Origin: Laburnicola sp. R22_1 | Lineage: Eukaryota; Ascomycota; Dothideomycetes; Pleosporales; Didymosphaeriaceae | Direction of reading: 5' to 3' | DNA: 64,000 nt | Assembly (NCBI GenBank): GCA_014281115.1 | Contig: JACONQ010000009.1 | Span: 744,001 to 808,000, forward strand | Part shown: positions 11,362-22,099 of the stretch, one piece after another | How positions within the stretch are numbered: position 1 is the stretch's first letter | How the letters are laid out: every line of letters begins with the position of its first letter | The notes under the pieces: generated by a model | Database searches by the model: none | What the model was told of the DNA's origin: nothing | Seen by the model: only the letters and a program-made list of their open reading frames with translations | Made by a program: the position numbers and the translations under genes

Positions 11362-14300
11362 CAGACTTGTCAATAAACAAAACAAACAAAATTTGTGGCT
11401 CTGAATTTGTTTGTTTGACGACTTTCTTGGTGTTGTAGTTTGTTTGTTTGATTTGATGGAGCTATAGAGGCGCTTTTTATTTGATTGTTTGTTTGATTTT
11501 GAGTACTTTAAGAGGACTGTGAAAGAGACTCTAGTGGTGTTATAGGCGGCGGCTCCTCCCACTCATGTATGCTAAACTGTTCGTTGAGCTTATTGTCATC
11601 GTACGTTGCCACCACCTTTGCGCTTGGAGGTTTAAAACCTGCTCGAATCCATCGTTGAGTACAAATTAAAGCAGCCAATAGTTGGCTGCCCATTTTGCGT
11701 CTCTGTGGCTCAAGTACGTCGCCAGTACCCGAGAAGACTCGCTCACAGTCAGCGCTGGAGGCAGGGATAGTTAACACGTCCAGCGCCAATCGTGACAAAT
11801 TGGGATACCTCGGCTTGAGCTAGTACCAGTATTGGACAGCTGTACAGCCAGTTTTGTACTGTTCTGATGTCCATGTTGGCTCTCTAAGCCAGCTCTCGTA
11901 CTCATCCGCCACCCCTATTATCTCGTCGCTGTTGTCAAGTACCGAATCGATCGCGTCGTCAAAGCTGCTCATCGCGTGTTTAGGCGCAGTTGTTATTGTT
12001 GTTGCTGTCGCTAGGGCGGGCTTGTAACGAGCCCAAAGCTGCTCGAAGCTCGCGTGCGTAGCTTGTAACTGTGCGGGCTTCTCACGCCAGAAGCGTTTAA
12101 AGTAGTTCTTGAAGCGTGGGTGGAGTGCCGTGGCAGTGTAGTAGACGGGGATTTTGAGGAGTTTATTAAGGTACTTGCTCGCCTTCTTGAGCGCAGCACG
12201 TACGTTGATAGCGACGTGATCTTCTGGCGCCTCGTCTGACAGGTAATTGACGCTTTCAAACAGTCTAAGGCGGGCATCTAGGTCAGCAATAAGAGACTCA
12301 AACACAGGGATAACCTCGTATAACGCGCCGTGAGTGCCAGCTTTGCCGCGACCTTGCAAGCGATTAGTTGCGGACTTCAGCGGCTCAAGCACCTCAATGT
12401 ACTCGGTAATCACCGCCCAGTCTGCAGCTGCAAGCCCGCCTGATCGCATCCACTGCGGCACAATAGGCGGCTTAGTGTTGTTGCTTTTGGCAAGCTCGTC
12501 AGCGTGCTCAGTCTCTTGTATGTGGTAGGAGGAGTAGCTATTGATGGCGTGTTGTAGCTCAACACCGCGCTTAAAGCAGTCATGATAGCTGTTCCAACGC
12601 GTAACTCCAGGCTTGAAAGGCTCACGGCGTCTTGCTGTAGCGCCAGCAGGCATCTCAACTGCTTCGCTGTTCTGACAATCCTCAAATATACCCCATTGTT
12701 TTGGCGTGTTAATGTAGTTAACAATATTAAGAAACACGCCAAGCGGACCATCTTTCCGCCATTGCTTCATATAAAACTCCTCTTCGTTGTAGTGTTCAGG
12801 CTCGTTATCAAAGGCGTCGGAGTCAGTGCCAAACATAATAGTTTGCCCAACGAGGTTGAGTATGTGGCAAGCGCAGCGGAGGCGTCGATCGTTGGCGATA
12901 AAGCCGTACATTGTGCCGAGTTTATTAACTGCAGTATCGTTGTTGTAGGCGTTGTCAAGCACGAAATAGCCCAAATTGCTGCTAGAAATCTCAAAGTAGC
13001 GTAGGATTCGTACGACAGCTTCCGCGATCGCTGAGCCTGTGTGCGCACCAACCAGCTGCGGCAAGGCGATGGGAAGGTCAACTATATTGCCTTGAGAGTC
13101 AGCGTAGTGCGCACAAATTGCAAAGAAGCCGCGCTTCCCCCTTAGTAGTCCAGCTGTCAAAGCTTATGTGTATTTTGCTAGAGGCCTCAGACAAGGCGCG
13201 CTTAACTTGAGGTTGTAGCCAGCTGTAAAGCCTCATCACGAACCTCGAAACGCTGTTGTGAGACCTCCATAGCGCCGCCTCTGCCTCTGGGTTAGCGAAC
13301 CTGATCATCGCGCGGAAGGACTCAGTCTCAAACTCGCGTAATGGCCTGTTGTTGTTGACGAGCCATAACACTGCAGCTTGCCTGAAGCCTTGTACGTCGA
13401 AGTTACCCAGCTCCTGCGTTGCATCTTGGCTTAATGTGACCCCGTTTTCTTCCGCCCATCGCAGCGACTTCTGGCCAGGTTCGAGCGGCCTCTTGTGTAC
13501 GATAGTGCCTTGTTTGGTGAGCCGATGGCCGGGAAGGTCTTGCTTCAAATGGTTGTTGGCGGCTGTAGTTGACAGAGTGGTCTGGTGTAGGCCGCCCTTC
13601 TTTCTGTTGATGTAACAGTGCTTGCATTGGAAGTAGATCTTCTCAGGGTTAGTACCAAGCTTTCGAAGGCGATAGCCGTGCCTAAAGACCTAGCTGATGT
13701 TGCCTGTGGGTGTGGATAGAGGCACATTAAAGCCCAGCAGGCGCTTCAAGTCAAGGCCTTCGTAGTTGGTGAAGTCAACACTAGGCGCAGCGTCCTCCTC
13801 TACTAAAGCCTCTGTGGCAGCATTACTAAACGCGCGCGGCGGCTTAGTAGCTATAGGCGGCTTATTAGCCACTAATAGCAACTCCCAAGCTGGCTTATTG
13901 GCCTGTAAGGCTTGTAGTATAGGCCGTGGTGATGGCCTCCGGGCGCGCTCCTCTAGCTCGGTTGGTGGCTCTATTGAGCGCGGCTCTAGAGTACTTTCAA
14001 GCACCTTAATAGGCGGCTCCGGCTCGTCAACTACCTCAATAGACGGCTGGGTTGGCGGAGGAGTAAGCGGCCGCTGGCTATCCATAAGGCGCTGGCTGGG
14101 TTTCGGCGCACGTTAGGAACGTTTGGGCATAGGTTCGGATGCCTCAGCAGGCTCGCGGCTTCGTTTTGGGGGCATAGTAAGCGTGAAGGTAAGCAAAGGC
14201 GCGAAAAAGTAAGCTGTAGGCGCAGGCAAGTAAGCCAAAGTATAGTGGGTGTGTAAGCGTTGACGCGCAAGGTACGCGGAAAGTACGCGGTCGGCTAGCC

Positions 14301-15031
14301 AACATTACCACTTCATGCCAAGGCGTACTGCGCGACGCTCTGCAGCCCGCAACAATAGAGATATAGTAAAACAGGCGACAGGAATTAATTTAGCAACATT
14401 GATTTAATAGTTTAACTTATAAAAGACAAGATTTATTGCGTAGTTATAGCAAACAATTTTTTAAGAGTAGTAACTAGGTTCAGAATATATAAACATAACT
14501 TAGGCTTCGCTGCAACAGCGCAAACTCACTTTGCTACAATACCTCAACACTATAATATTAGCTTATTTAGATTATTATATATATATTTATTGTTTTAACA
14601 GCTTATTACCTACGTAAAGAAAGAGGAGGAACAGAGGATAGGAGGTGCTAAAGCCGAATAGCAATTCATGTATATCAGTTGCTGGCGGCCAGTGGAAGCA
14701 CACATCCGTTATGCGGGCTTTTTTACGCAGGTACAATCCACTTAAGAAGCTCCGTTTTTTGCTCTGTTTACTATAGGAATACCTATATAATTGCAGCGTT
14801 GGGAAAGTTATTGTTACATCAACACTAAGAATATATCACTAACTCTAGGGTACCTTATTATTACAGTATGCTAAGCGATTCAAACAAACTTCAAATTTTT
14901 TGACTGCAATTGCCTCTTTTGTTTGTTTGACCTATCAAAATTGCAGCAGCAGCTTTTTGTTTGGTTGACGTTGTCAATTCAAACAAAATTCAAACAAAAT
15001 ATTGAGGCATGTTTGGTTGTTGACAACCCTG
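11362..15031. mobile_element. hAT transposon inserted in element B
   Basis: The ends start with CAG (CAGACTTGTCAATAAACAAA at 11362; reverse of the right end CAGGGTTGTCAACAACCAAA at 15031). The 8-bp duplication CCTACACC is at 11354-11361 and 15032-15039, the size typical of hAT elements. The transposase is on the minus strand. Subterminal regions carry repeated GTTTGTTTGA-type motifs (left near 11408-11420, 11439-11452 and 11485-11496; right near 14919-14931), probable transposase-binding repeats. About 650 bp (14290-14900) between the gene's 5' end and the right subterminal repeats are AT-rich and non-coding. Confidence 0.93.
11508..14085 (-). pseudogene. hAT transposase, nearly intact (two stops, one frameshift)
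   Basis: It reads leftward from MDSQRPLTPPPTQ at 14085. The order is: a Pro-rich N-terminus; a BED-type zinc finger region (FQCKHCYINRKKGGLH...HLKQDLPGH); the RNase H-like hAT core (HISFDSWTT, LDNAYNNDTAVNKL, RCACHILNLVGQ, TRWNSYHDCFKR); and the hAT C-terminal dimerisation domain (LALDVLTIPASSADCERVFS, with QLLAALICTQRW). There are three lesions: a TAG between GNIS and VFRHG near 13690; one extra G in a G5 run near 13140, which shifts the frame after SWTTKG; and a TAG after QYWY near 11818. Apart from these the protein is full length, about 800 residues, so the copy decayed recently. Introns are not needed to explain it. Confidence 0.88.
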
Positions 15032-15257
15032 CCTACACCCGGCCCTGCCACGCGTACCCGCAAAGTACGCCTCCCACAGAGGTATCGCACGTAGTTTATC
15101 GTTACCAATCAATCAAATAGGTCCTTAAAAGCCCTCCACTAAAAAATCTCGCGATAATACAATATATATGCGACTCTACAGCTGCAAAAGTTGTGGGTGT
15201 GGGCATCTGGAAACCGTGCACCAGGTGGGGCCGTGCACCAGGTGGTGACCCACGGTA

Positions 15258-15329
15258 CGCAAGGCTGGAAAACTGTGGCAGGGTAGGATCCTGGTAGTGG
15301 ATCAAGTCGTCGAGGAAAGCGGGAAGCAT
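15258..15329 (-). pseudogene. 5' end of an unidentified host ORF truncated by element B
   Basis: On the minus strand an ATG at 15329 opens the frame MLPAFLDDLIHYQDPTLPQF and continues a few codons to the TA target of element B at 15256-15257. It then runs into the transposon terminal repeat. The codons look protein-like and unlike the surrounding transposons, and the sequence upstream (15330-15645) is single-copy DNA within the window. I do not recognise the protein. If real, the rest of the gene should lie left of element A, outside this window. It could instead be a chance short ORF. Confidence 0.35.
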
Positions 15330-15645
15330 GCCGGCGGTGGAGTGGAGTTACAGCAATGTATTATAAATCGATTTTATGCATGCACGGCAATGATTGCGCT
15401 GTGACGAAGGCAGACGTCGTTGTGCAGTCGCATCTGTGACGTCGGCGAGGCTAGTGGGTAGGACGGAACGGCCTGGCAGCCACGAGGGTGTTCGGTACAA
15501 CGGGTACATTGTGGGCTTCTCCAAGTGAAAACTTAGTTGCAACAGGGCGTATTGTAATTCTATCCAAGCATGAGGTGAAAGAGAAGCAAGGAATGCCAGG
15601 CAGATGTGACAGATGTTTACACACAGCGCTAGCCCTATTGAGAAA
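15330..15645. other. Host intergenic segment between elements B and D
   Basis: About 316 bp of non-repetitive DNA isolated between two transposons. On the left it borders the truncated minus-strand ORF and on the right it stops at the TA target of element D. Before these insertions it would have joined 17787-17888, so it is probably the shared promoter of that ORF and the RBM8A gene. I see no clear TATA box or RNA gene in it. Confidence 0.5.
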
Positions 15646-15647
15646 TA

Positions 15648-17784
15648 CCGAATTCGGCCACTCAACGCACAGACTCCCACTCAACGCACAGTTTGAGGAT
15701 AGCCACCACTATTACTTTTGAAGCTGCAGAGCTCTATATATATCGTAAAATCACTAGATTTTTTAGAGTAGCATTTGCAGAAGCTTGATAAATCGATTGG
15801 CAACGATAAACTACGTGTGATACCTCTGTGGGAGGCGTACTTTGCGAGTGCGCGTTGATGGGCTGGATGCCTCCACCACCCCTTCAATAACTAATAGATC
15901 CTCAACATCAACCTCTAGGTCCTCAATAACATGAGCAGGAGGTGCAGGAGCCTCGAGGCTACGCGCCTTACCCTTTTTGGCCAATTGTATATCAGTCCTG
16001 AGTTGCTTTTTAGCTGCGCGCGCAAGTAGATCTTCTTCGCGCTCTGCCGCCTTCCTCTACTGTTCTTGCAACCTAACCTCTTTTGCAGCCATCCTTTTCT
16101 GCGCCCTCTGCTCAAGTATAGCCTGTTTCTCCTGCTTTTTCTACTCCTTAGCTAGCTTGTCGCGCTCCTTCTAGTGTTGTAGTTCTTCTGCTTTGGCGTC
16201 TTTTTCAGCCTGGCGATTGCGGGCAGCCTCAACTTTTAATGGCGACTAGAAGACGGCGCCGCCAGCGTAATTCTCAGAGGGTTCAAGTAGTAATGCCTTG
16301 CCACGCTTATGGCGCTTCTTCTCATTGAAAAGGGCATCTCTAAGGCGATCGTTTTAGTGCTGGACGAGCTGTTTCTGAGTCGCTATTGCGTGTATTGTGT
16401 GAGACAGCTGCGAGACGCGTTTATTATTAAGATCCTCAACTACCTGTCGTAGAAGTCCTTCAATTTTACGCCAATCGCTTGCAGAGAGTACTAACAACGT
16501 GCTATCGCTGCTTGATGGCCTCTTAGGCTCTAGATCCTTAAATTTCTTCAATATAGCGTTGCTATTTAGCGGAGAGATGCCAGTAACTTTGAAGGCGTTA
16601 ATAATTGTTTCTTTAGCGAATGCAACTCTGTATGCCTTATAGAAGAAGCGGAAGAAGTCGCGCTTAGTGATAGATGTGAGTCCTTGGCTGTTGTACATAA
16701 ATTCGGAGAGCTCTTTTGTATATGCAGCTGAAAGAGGCTTAAAAAGGCAGACATCTAGAGGCTGTAGCGTATGAGTTGAATGCGGCGGGTAGATAGCTAG
16801 GAGAATTCGATTTTGATTGCAGAACTCGATAAACTCTATAGTAACGTGTGAGCCATGCCCATCAAGAATTAGGAGTCGATAGTCGCGCTTTGCCTTCTTC
16901 TTAGTCTCCTCTTAAAAGCACCTCTTAAGCCAGGCAATCCCAAGTTCGTTGTTTGTCCATCTAGATGGTGATGAGGCGAAAAAGGCCTGGTGCTCTTGAG
17001 GATTAAAATCTTGTAGCCATGTGTCCTAGATGTTGCCAGAAGCCGCCTGATATATTAGGGCAGGTTTAAGAGAGCTGCCATCGGCGCATATACAAGCTAT
17101 CGTCGTTATCCACTCTCTATTGCCGTCCTGGAGTACCTGCTTGACGCCTCCTTGCTCATATCGCTGTCGAGAGAACACGCGCTTTATTTTTGACACTACC
17201 CCAATTAAGAAGCCCTTCTCATCCATATTGTATATATTTGACAGTGCGATGTTGTACTGCTTGATCTTATCGTCTAAAAGCTTGAAATAGAGGGCGTATT
17301 TGAAGGCTGAATCGGCTTTGTAGCGCTGGCTATCGATGCCAGATGTCTATCGCGATATAAGGTCAATTTGATGCCGCGCAATGTAGCGATTAACCCAGTG
17401 ATTTCCTGGCTCTTGATGTGCTATTTCTCCAGCGAAATTTCGTATCATCTCTCTCGTAGGGGGTAGGCCTTGTACACACAGCTTATCAATGTACTGTAGT
17501 AGCTGTTTTTCCTGTGTATTATTGAGGAGTCGCTTTTTTTCGGCCCGAGTTGCATAGGTGCCCTGAACCCCTCGATAGCGCTTCGAGAGCCGCGACCGCT
17601 CAACGCCGTACTCCCGAGCAACCTGGGATATATTAGGACGTTCTCCTAGCTCCAGGGATTTTAAAGCTTCAACAGCTGCGTCGATCGGGTCCATATTGGT
17701 GGAGTTATGAGGTGTTGAAAATATACGATTTTTAGTGTTAACTGTGCGTTGAGTGGGGTCTGTGCGTTGAGTGGCCGAATACGG
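15648..17784 (-). mobile_element. Pogo-like DNA transposon D in the RBM8A 5' leader
   Basis: A 2137-bp element flanked by TA (15646-15647 and 17785-17786). Each terminal repeat has a 12-bp tip followed by two direct copies of ACTCAACGCACAG. Their spacing is 19 bp at the left end (copies start at 15660 and 15679) and 18 bp at the right end (about 17736-17772). It lies 104 bp upstream of the RBM8A start codon and reads away from that gene. It probably separates RBM8A from its upstream promoter elements. Confidence 0.94.
15811..17694 (-). pseudogene. Transposase remnant of element D
   Basis: It starts MDPIDAAVEALKSLELGERP at 17694 and keeps one frame to TAG 15811-15813. It has psq-type and CENP-B-type DNA-binding segments and the DDE core with all three Asp preserved (YNMDEKGFLIG, LILDGHGSH, LQPLDVCLF). 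Several nonsense codons interrupt it, for example after LISR, after SGNI and after GAVF, mostly TAG at Trp or Gln positions. The C-terminus has the Lys/Glu-rich coiled-coil-like region and the tail STRTRKVRLPQRYHT. It is inactive through nonsense codons rather than loss of catalytic residues. Confidence 0.86.
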
Positions 17785-17888
17785 TAGCCGAGAGGGTCTC
17801 CGACGGAGACAGGCAAGCGCGACCGAACTCGACCATCACCGCTTCACCGACCCCACGCAGTCCACCACCGTACCACGAATCCGCAAAT

Positions 17889-18412
17889 ATGGCAGACACC
17901 GAGATGGACATCGACCAGTCCGAGCCCACCCCCGCCGACCCCAAAGCCAGCGACGCGCGCACCCAGGCCGGCGCAACGGCCGTCCGCTCCATCGAAGGCT
18001 GGATCATCATCGTCACCAATGTGCACGAGGAGGCAACCGAGGAGGATCTGCAGGATATGTTTGGCGAGTTTGGCACCATTAAGAATCTTCACTTGAACCT
18101 GGACAGGCGGACGGGTTACGTCAAGGTGCGAAACATGGCAATTTAGGCCCAAGGCTGGCAATAACGTGTGCGCAGGGCTACGTCCTCATCGAATACCCCA
18201 CCCTCGACGAAGCGAAGGCCGCCGTCAAAGGGGGCAATAGCCAGGAGCTGCTCGAGCAGAAGGTCACCGTCGATTTCGCCTTTGTGCGGCCGCCGCCCCC
18301 TAGCAAGGGCCGCGGACGCGATCCGGCCCGCGATCAGGATAGGCGAGGCAGCGGGCGTGGGAATGAGAGGAGCAGGAGTCCTGGGAGAGAAGGCGACGAT
18401 ATGGAGGACTGA
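17889..18412 (+). CDS. RNA-binding protein 8A (Y14), exon junction complex subunit
   Basis: Exons 17889-18125 and 18176-18412 give 157 aa; the 50-bp intron lies at a codon boundary between TGYVK and GYVLIEY. The single RRM covers about residues 38-112 (RNP2-like WIIIVTNV, then [18 protein letters not shown] matching RNP1, and a VDFAFVRPP end), followed by a short Arg/Ser/Gly tail ([14 protein letters not shown]). Family knowledge: Y14 binds Mago as part of the exon junction complex in the nucleus and on spliced mRNA. The protein is intact. Its 5' leader has been interrupted by element D, 104 bp upstream of the ATG, so regulation may be altered. The gene assignment is firm from the RRM and the characteristic RRTGYxKGY segment. 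Confidence 0.9.
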
Positions 18413-19687
18413 GCGCACACGAGGAACACCACGCCATGGATCGCGATCGCCATGAAGCGAAGTAAAGGTCGCCGGCATGACAAGCGACCTCGCAGGAGGC
18501 GATCGAGGAGCGCATGTGACACGAGGCGGGTGCAAATTTCTACGGATTTGAAAAAGATACATTGAGCTTACCAGCCTGCCTCAGGCCGGGGTAGGTTGGC
18601 CATGATCCTGCAATTTGGTGAGTACTTCGGCGCTTTTTCTTTACGACAGAGCTAACGTATCCCTAGCTTGCCTTGATTTGTGATCGCACCGACTAACAAG
18701 ACTACACAAACCAGCCTCCGCTCGCTCGTAGACCATTTTATTGTTACAATCTCGGACCGATACTCAGTAAGCTCACAATGTTTAGGACTACGGCTCAGCT
18801 TTTGGCATTCATGGGCAAACAAGCACATTTGCATAATGCTTGCATTACTTTCATTTCTGCAATACGTAGGAACATGACAAAACTTCCATGATACTACAGG
18901 TGTTAGTGGGTGACGAAACCCGTAGGACTCCCTCAATTCCAGTTTCTTGTGCGTATCGACCGCGTTGGCGTTTTTCATGCCATTCGTTTCCTCGAGTCCC
19001 AGCGCAAAGCCCTATGGGTAGTTATCGTGCAGTGACTTGTCAAGACACTAATGCAGAGGCCGAGCTGTCAACATTTTCATTTCGTAATAATGTCTTTGCT
19101 GTTACCCAATCCATGCCTCGCTCCATGGGGTTCAGGGGTGCAGGAGAGGAAGCTGGGCTACTGTATTATCTTTCACCAGAGGCTATCGTAGCGTGGCTAG
19201 TGGCCTTGGTCTGTTCTGATTTATCCGTCTTCTTATAACATTGGTCTAGGAACTATTCCAGCAACAAATTACCCGTTTCTAGACTTAGTCTCCATGCTAC
19301 ATATCCTGAGAGACCTCACCTACATCCACTCTGACTGTCCAGGGTCCATCGTCTACGCATTGAGTATCGAAGAATGCGGACCCGGATGGAAGTGGCGACG
19401 TGTTTACGGTTAGAAGGTCGCAAGAGCAGTGGTTTAACTTATGTATATCCATTTTGAATGTGAGTTGTCCAATGCTACAAACTGAATTAACAGATCATTT
19501 GGAGAATAGCGTGTGAGCTATCTAGGATTATCAATCGCATACAGATTGTACACGCGCCAACAGGAGATCCAGCTTTGTTACCAGACCTTTTTCGACAATA
19601 CCGCCCACCATCTTCCACAACCGAATTATCGACACCGCTGCGCCGTAAGCTCAACCTCCAAACCCGAAACCAAAGCCCATCATCCAC
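18413..19687. other. Intergenic region, nothing recognised
   Basis: Between RBM8A and the convergent hypothetical gene. Open frames here (for example on the plus strand at 18888-19238) have no domain, no supporting splice structure and fungal-intergenic base composition. I see no RNA gene or transposon end. Confidence 0.5.
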
Positions 19688-20148
19688 TCAAACACCCGTC
19701 TCAGCACCTCCATCAACCCCATCCGGCCCCTCCTCCTCCTCTCTCCTCACCCTCTTGCGACTACTCGTCTTCTGCGCCGTCTTCTGCGCCGTCTTCTGCA
19801 CCACCGACGCACCCTCCTTCCCATTCGCCTCATTCTTCCTCTGAGACTCGCTCCACCTTGCCCTCGGCGCCCCCACAAACTCCTCCACCACCCCTCCTCT
19901 CATCAACTTCTCGCACCTCGTCTTGTAGAACCCCAACACCTGCGCCAGCATACGCATGCGCTGGTGGAAAGTCTGCTCTTTCTCATTGAGCGTGTCGCGC
20001 GCGAGGTCTGGCGTGTGCTTGTACATGCAGCTTGGGCCCTGGGTGTGGAGACGCTCTGCGAAGTCCTGTGTGTGGCGGATTAGTAAATGTAAAAACGGAA
20101 ACGATGGAGCTGGAGGTCAGTCAAGAGCGACGCGGGCAAAAAGCCTGA

Positions 20149-20215
<67 letters not shown>

Positions 20216-21070
20216 GAAGGAAGGAAGGAAAGAGAAGACGGCAGCACGTACAACCATGTCCCAACACACCATCTCCATATCCTCCTTTGTGGAATAGAAC
20301 GGCGTCGCATCCGAAAAAGGCCGCAGCCAGTTCTCCTCCACCACCCGCGACACCTTCCCGTCCAGCGTGTTCTGCTTATTCCGCATCGCCCGGAGCAGCA
20401 TCTCCACGTACTGCTGACGCTCGCCGTCGTGCGTGGGCACGCTGGGGTCGTGCAGTGGCGGCATGCACGTGGTCTTCTTCCGGTGCAGAGCGAGGTCTTG
20501 GTAGCTACGGAAGCGGAGACTGGTCGTCGACTGGGCAACCGGCGGCCTGTTCAGAGACGTCGGTGGAGCGGTGAGGTTCTTGACGGGGGTGGGACGGACG
20601 CGCGAGGGGAGGCTCTTTCGCGCTGTGGTGTACTGCGTGAGCGGTGGCGGTGCGGGGGGGAAGAAGTTTCTCTGGTTCGCGGCTGGGTGGAGGGAGGGCG
20701 TAGATGGCTGCTGCATTGTGAAGGCTGCTGCGATGGGGTCTATGGGCTGGGTGTCGCGCGGGTGACGCGTCGTGGGCAAAGACATGGATTCATCTGCGGT
20801 TGGGAGAGGTGAGCTGGTGCGCGTGTTAGTTGTATTTCCAAGATCCAATCTGGTGTTTACTTTCCTTGGGCTGCGTACATGGGCCGGAGACATGGTCCTA
20901 GGGAATCCGTGACTGAAGCGCAGATACTGTTGAGAGACGTGGTCGGACACGTCTCCTTGTCGGCGGGGATACTCGAAGGTCGAAGGCGGAGCTGGAGCTG
21001 GGCTGCCGTATCGTTCCATGAAGGGGTCAAGGACGGCGTCGTTCGACAGACCGTGAATACTGTCCTCCAT
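19688..21070 (-). CDS. Conserved-looking hypothetical protein, microsatellite-bearing intron
   Basis: Exon 1 is 21070-20252 and exon 2 is 20065-19688, giving 398 aa; splicing joins CWDMV to DFAERLHTQG in phase 0. The N-terminal 200 residues are low-complexity, rich in Pro, Ser and Thr. About residues 205-330 form an ordered, mostly helical segment (DGERQQYVEMLLRAMRNKQ, ENWLRPFSDA, EDMEMVCWDM, FHQRMRMLAQVLGFYKTRC). The C-terminus is Lys/Arg/Glu-rich, suggesting nuclear localisation. The intron contains a (CTTT)n tract on the coding strand, which otherwise translates into a false FLSFFLSF extension. I do not recognise a named family. The two-exon model rests on frame continuity and consensus GTACGT/CAG sites. 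Confidence 0.72.
20147..20230. repeat. (GAAA)n/(GGAA)n microsatellite inside an intron
   Basis: About 17 tandem GAAA units followed by a few GGAA units. On the strand of the hosting gene it is a CTTT/TTCC pyrimidine run lying inside the intron 20066-20251, where it effectively forms a very long polypyrimidine tract. Confidence 0.95.
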
Positions 21071-22058
21071 TGTTGCGAACGGCGGGTTCTCGTGGCAACG
21101 CGGAGCTCAGCGGCGGGCTGAATACGCGTGTTGTTATGAGGGTGACGCGGAATATGGGTGTTATATACAGGGTGTGTTGTGGCTGGCCGGCTGGGAGAAG
21201 AGTGAAAGACAGCTACGCGTATTTCCATGTTACTGGTCGACAGTTCGGGACTTCTGTGGATTGCTGGGATTTGCTAGAGGAGTGAAAGACTTGCTTCTGT
21301 AGAGTCGTACCTCTTCCTCCAGTATAGATTGGGTGTGATGCTTGTTATTATGCCCACGAAGACTCAGAGCAAGGAGTGCCCCGTCTGCGACCGACATGGT
21401 GCAGCCACGATTGTTCTGGGAGACTGGAGGGAAGGCCCCAAAGAATATCAACCGAGGTGGAGACGTGCTATTGTGTTGGATGGTGCCTAAAGAGCGAAAA
21501 GTTGATTATATATAGGAAGCTCAAGATGTCACGCCGTGCTTGCTACTCCGTTCGATGTTTGTTGGCTCCTAGCCTGCTGATGCTATCTATGCAATTACAG
21601 TCATGGAGGAGGTACAGACAGCCATAGTAAGAGAAAATGATTGGGATATCTGGAAAGAAGGCGATATAGTCATTTGAAGCGCAGTGACTCCAGTTGACAC
21701 CGCCATCGCTCCCATGAAGCTGTAACTACCGTCTTCTATGAACATATACCTACATGATGTATATCCAAATAGCGAAAATCCACGCACCACGTGCCTTCCC
21801 GCACCTGAGCACTTTCCCCATCACATGCATTCACCCTCTCACCCGCCAAGCCCTAATCTCCGCCCCTCCCTCCCTCTTACGTCACCCCGACCCCCCTCCC
21901 ACCTTCCACCACCCTCACCCTCCAGAACCTTCCACGCCCATCCACCCTACGTCACCTTATCGCTCCTTCCCCCGCCCGGGCCACACGCAAACACTCCCCC
22001 ATCCCAATCCAGCCTAGCGCGCCGGCCCAACGATCCCCCGCGCCGGCCCCCTCCACCC
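21071..22058. other. Intergenic region upstream of U4 snRNA
   Basis: No supported protein gene. The last 250 bp (21800-22058) are extremely C-rich on the plus strand, which produces long but meaningless Pro/Ser-rich frames. This C-rich block runs straight into the U4 TATA box and is probably its upstream promoter. Confidence 0.5.
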
Positions 22059-22066
22059 TATATAAA
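22059..22066 (+). promoter_or_regulatory. TATA box of the U4 snRNA gene
   Basis: TATATAAA, 34 bp before the inferred 5' end of the U4 transcript and embedded in C-rich DNA. Pol II snRNA genes of fungi commonly use a TATA box at about this distance. Confidence 0.7.
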
Positions 22067-22099
22067 CCCTCTCTCCCCCCAACCCCCATCCCTTCTCCC

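Larger units (their letters stand above)
7415..15094 (+). pseudogene. Transposase remnant of element B
   Basis: The coding blocks are 7415-8693, about 10823-11361 and 15032-15094, separated by element C and the hAT insertion. It begins MEAALESFKSLKLG with a psq-type helix-turn-helix, followed by a CENP-B-type segment ending HHIELVS, then the DDE core. Many TAG/TAA codons occur at Trp or Gln positions. The first catalytic motif reads YNIDKKGS. The second Asp is Asn (LILNSYSSH) and the third is Asn (LQPLN). The C-terminus ends with the family tail TRTRKVRLPQRYRT. It is inactive by nonsense, by catalytic substitution and by insertion. Confidence 0.85.
7317..15255 (+). mobile_element. Pogo-like DNA transposon B, split by element C and a hAT element
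   Basis: The left end starts at 7317 after TA 7315-7316 and the right end stops at 15255 before TA 15256-15257. The left terminal repeat has two perfect tandem 17-mers at 7327-7343 and 7344-7360 (CCACCTCGTGCACGGCC); the right end has the inverted equivalent at about 15212-15245. Subtracting C (2125 bp plus TA) and the hAT element (3670 bp plus 8 bp) leaves about 2134 bp, the same size as the other pogo-like copies here. Its left TA is also the right TA of element A, so A and B sit back to back. The right flank is unique host DNA. Confidence 0.93.

Noticed and set aside
18888..19238. 116-codon plus-strand ORF
   Set aside because: No signal peptide, domain or splice partner; composition is like the surrounding intergenic DNA.
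20117..20251. Apparent FLSFF repeat extension of the minus-strand hypothetical protein
   Set aside because: It is the translated (CTTT)n microsatellite in an intron; splice sites join well-behaved coding sequence on both sides.
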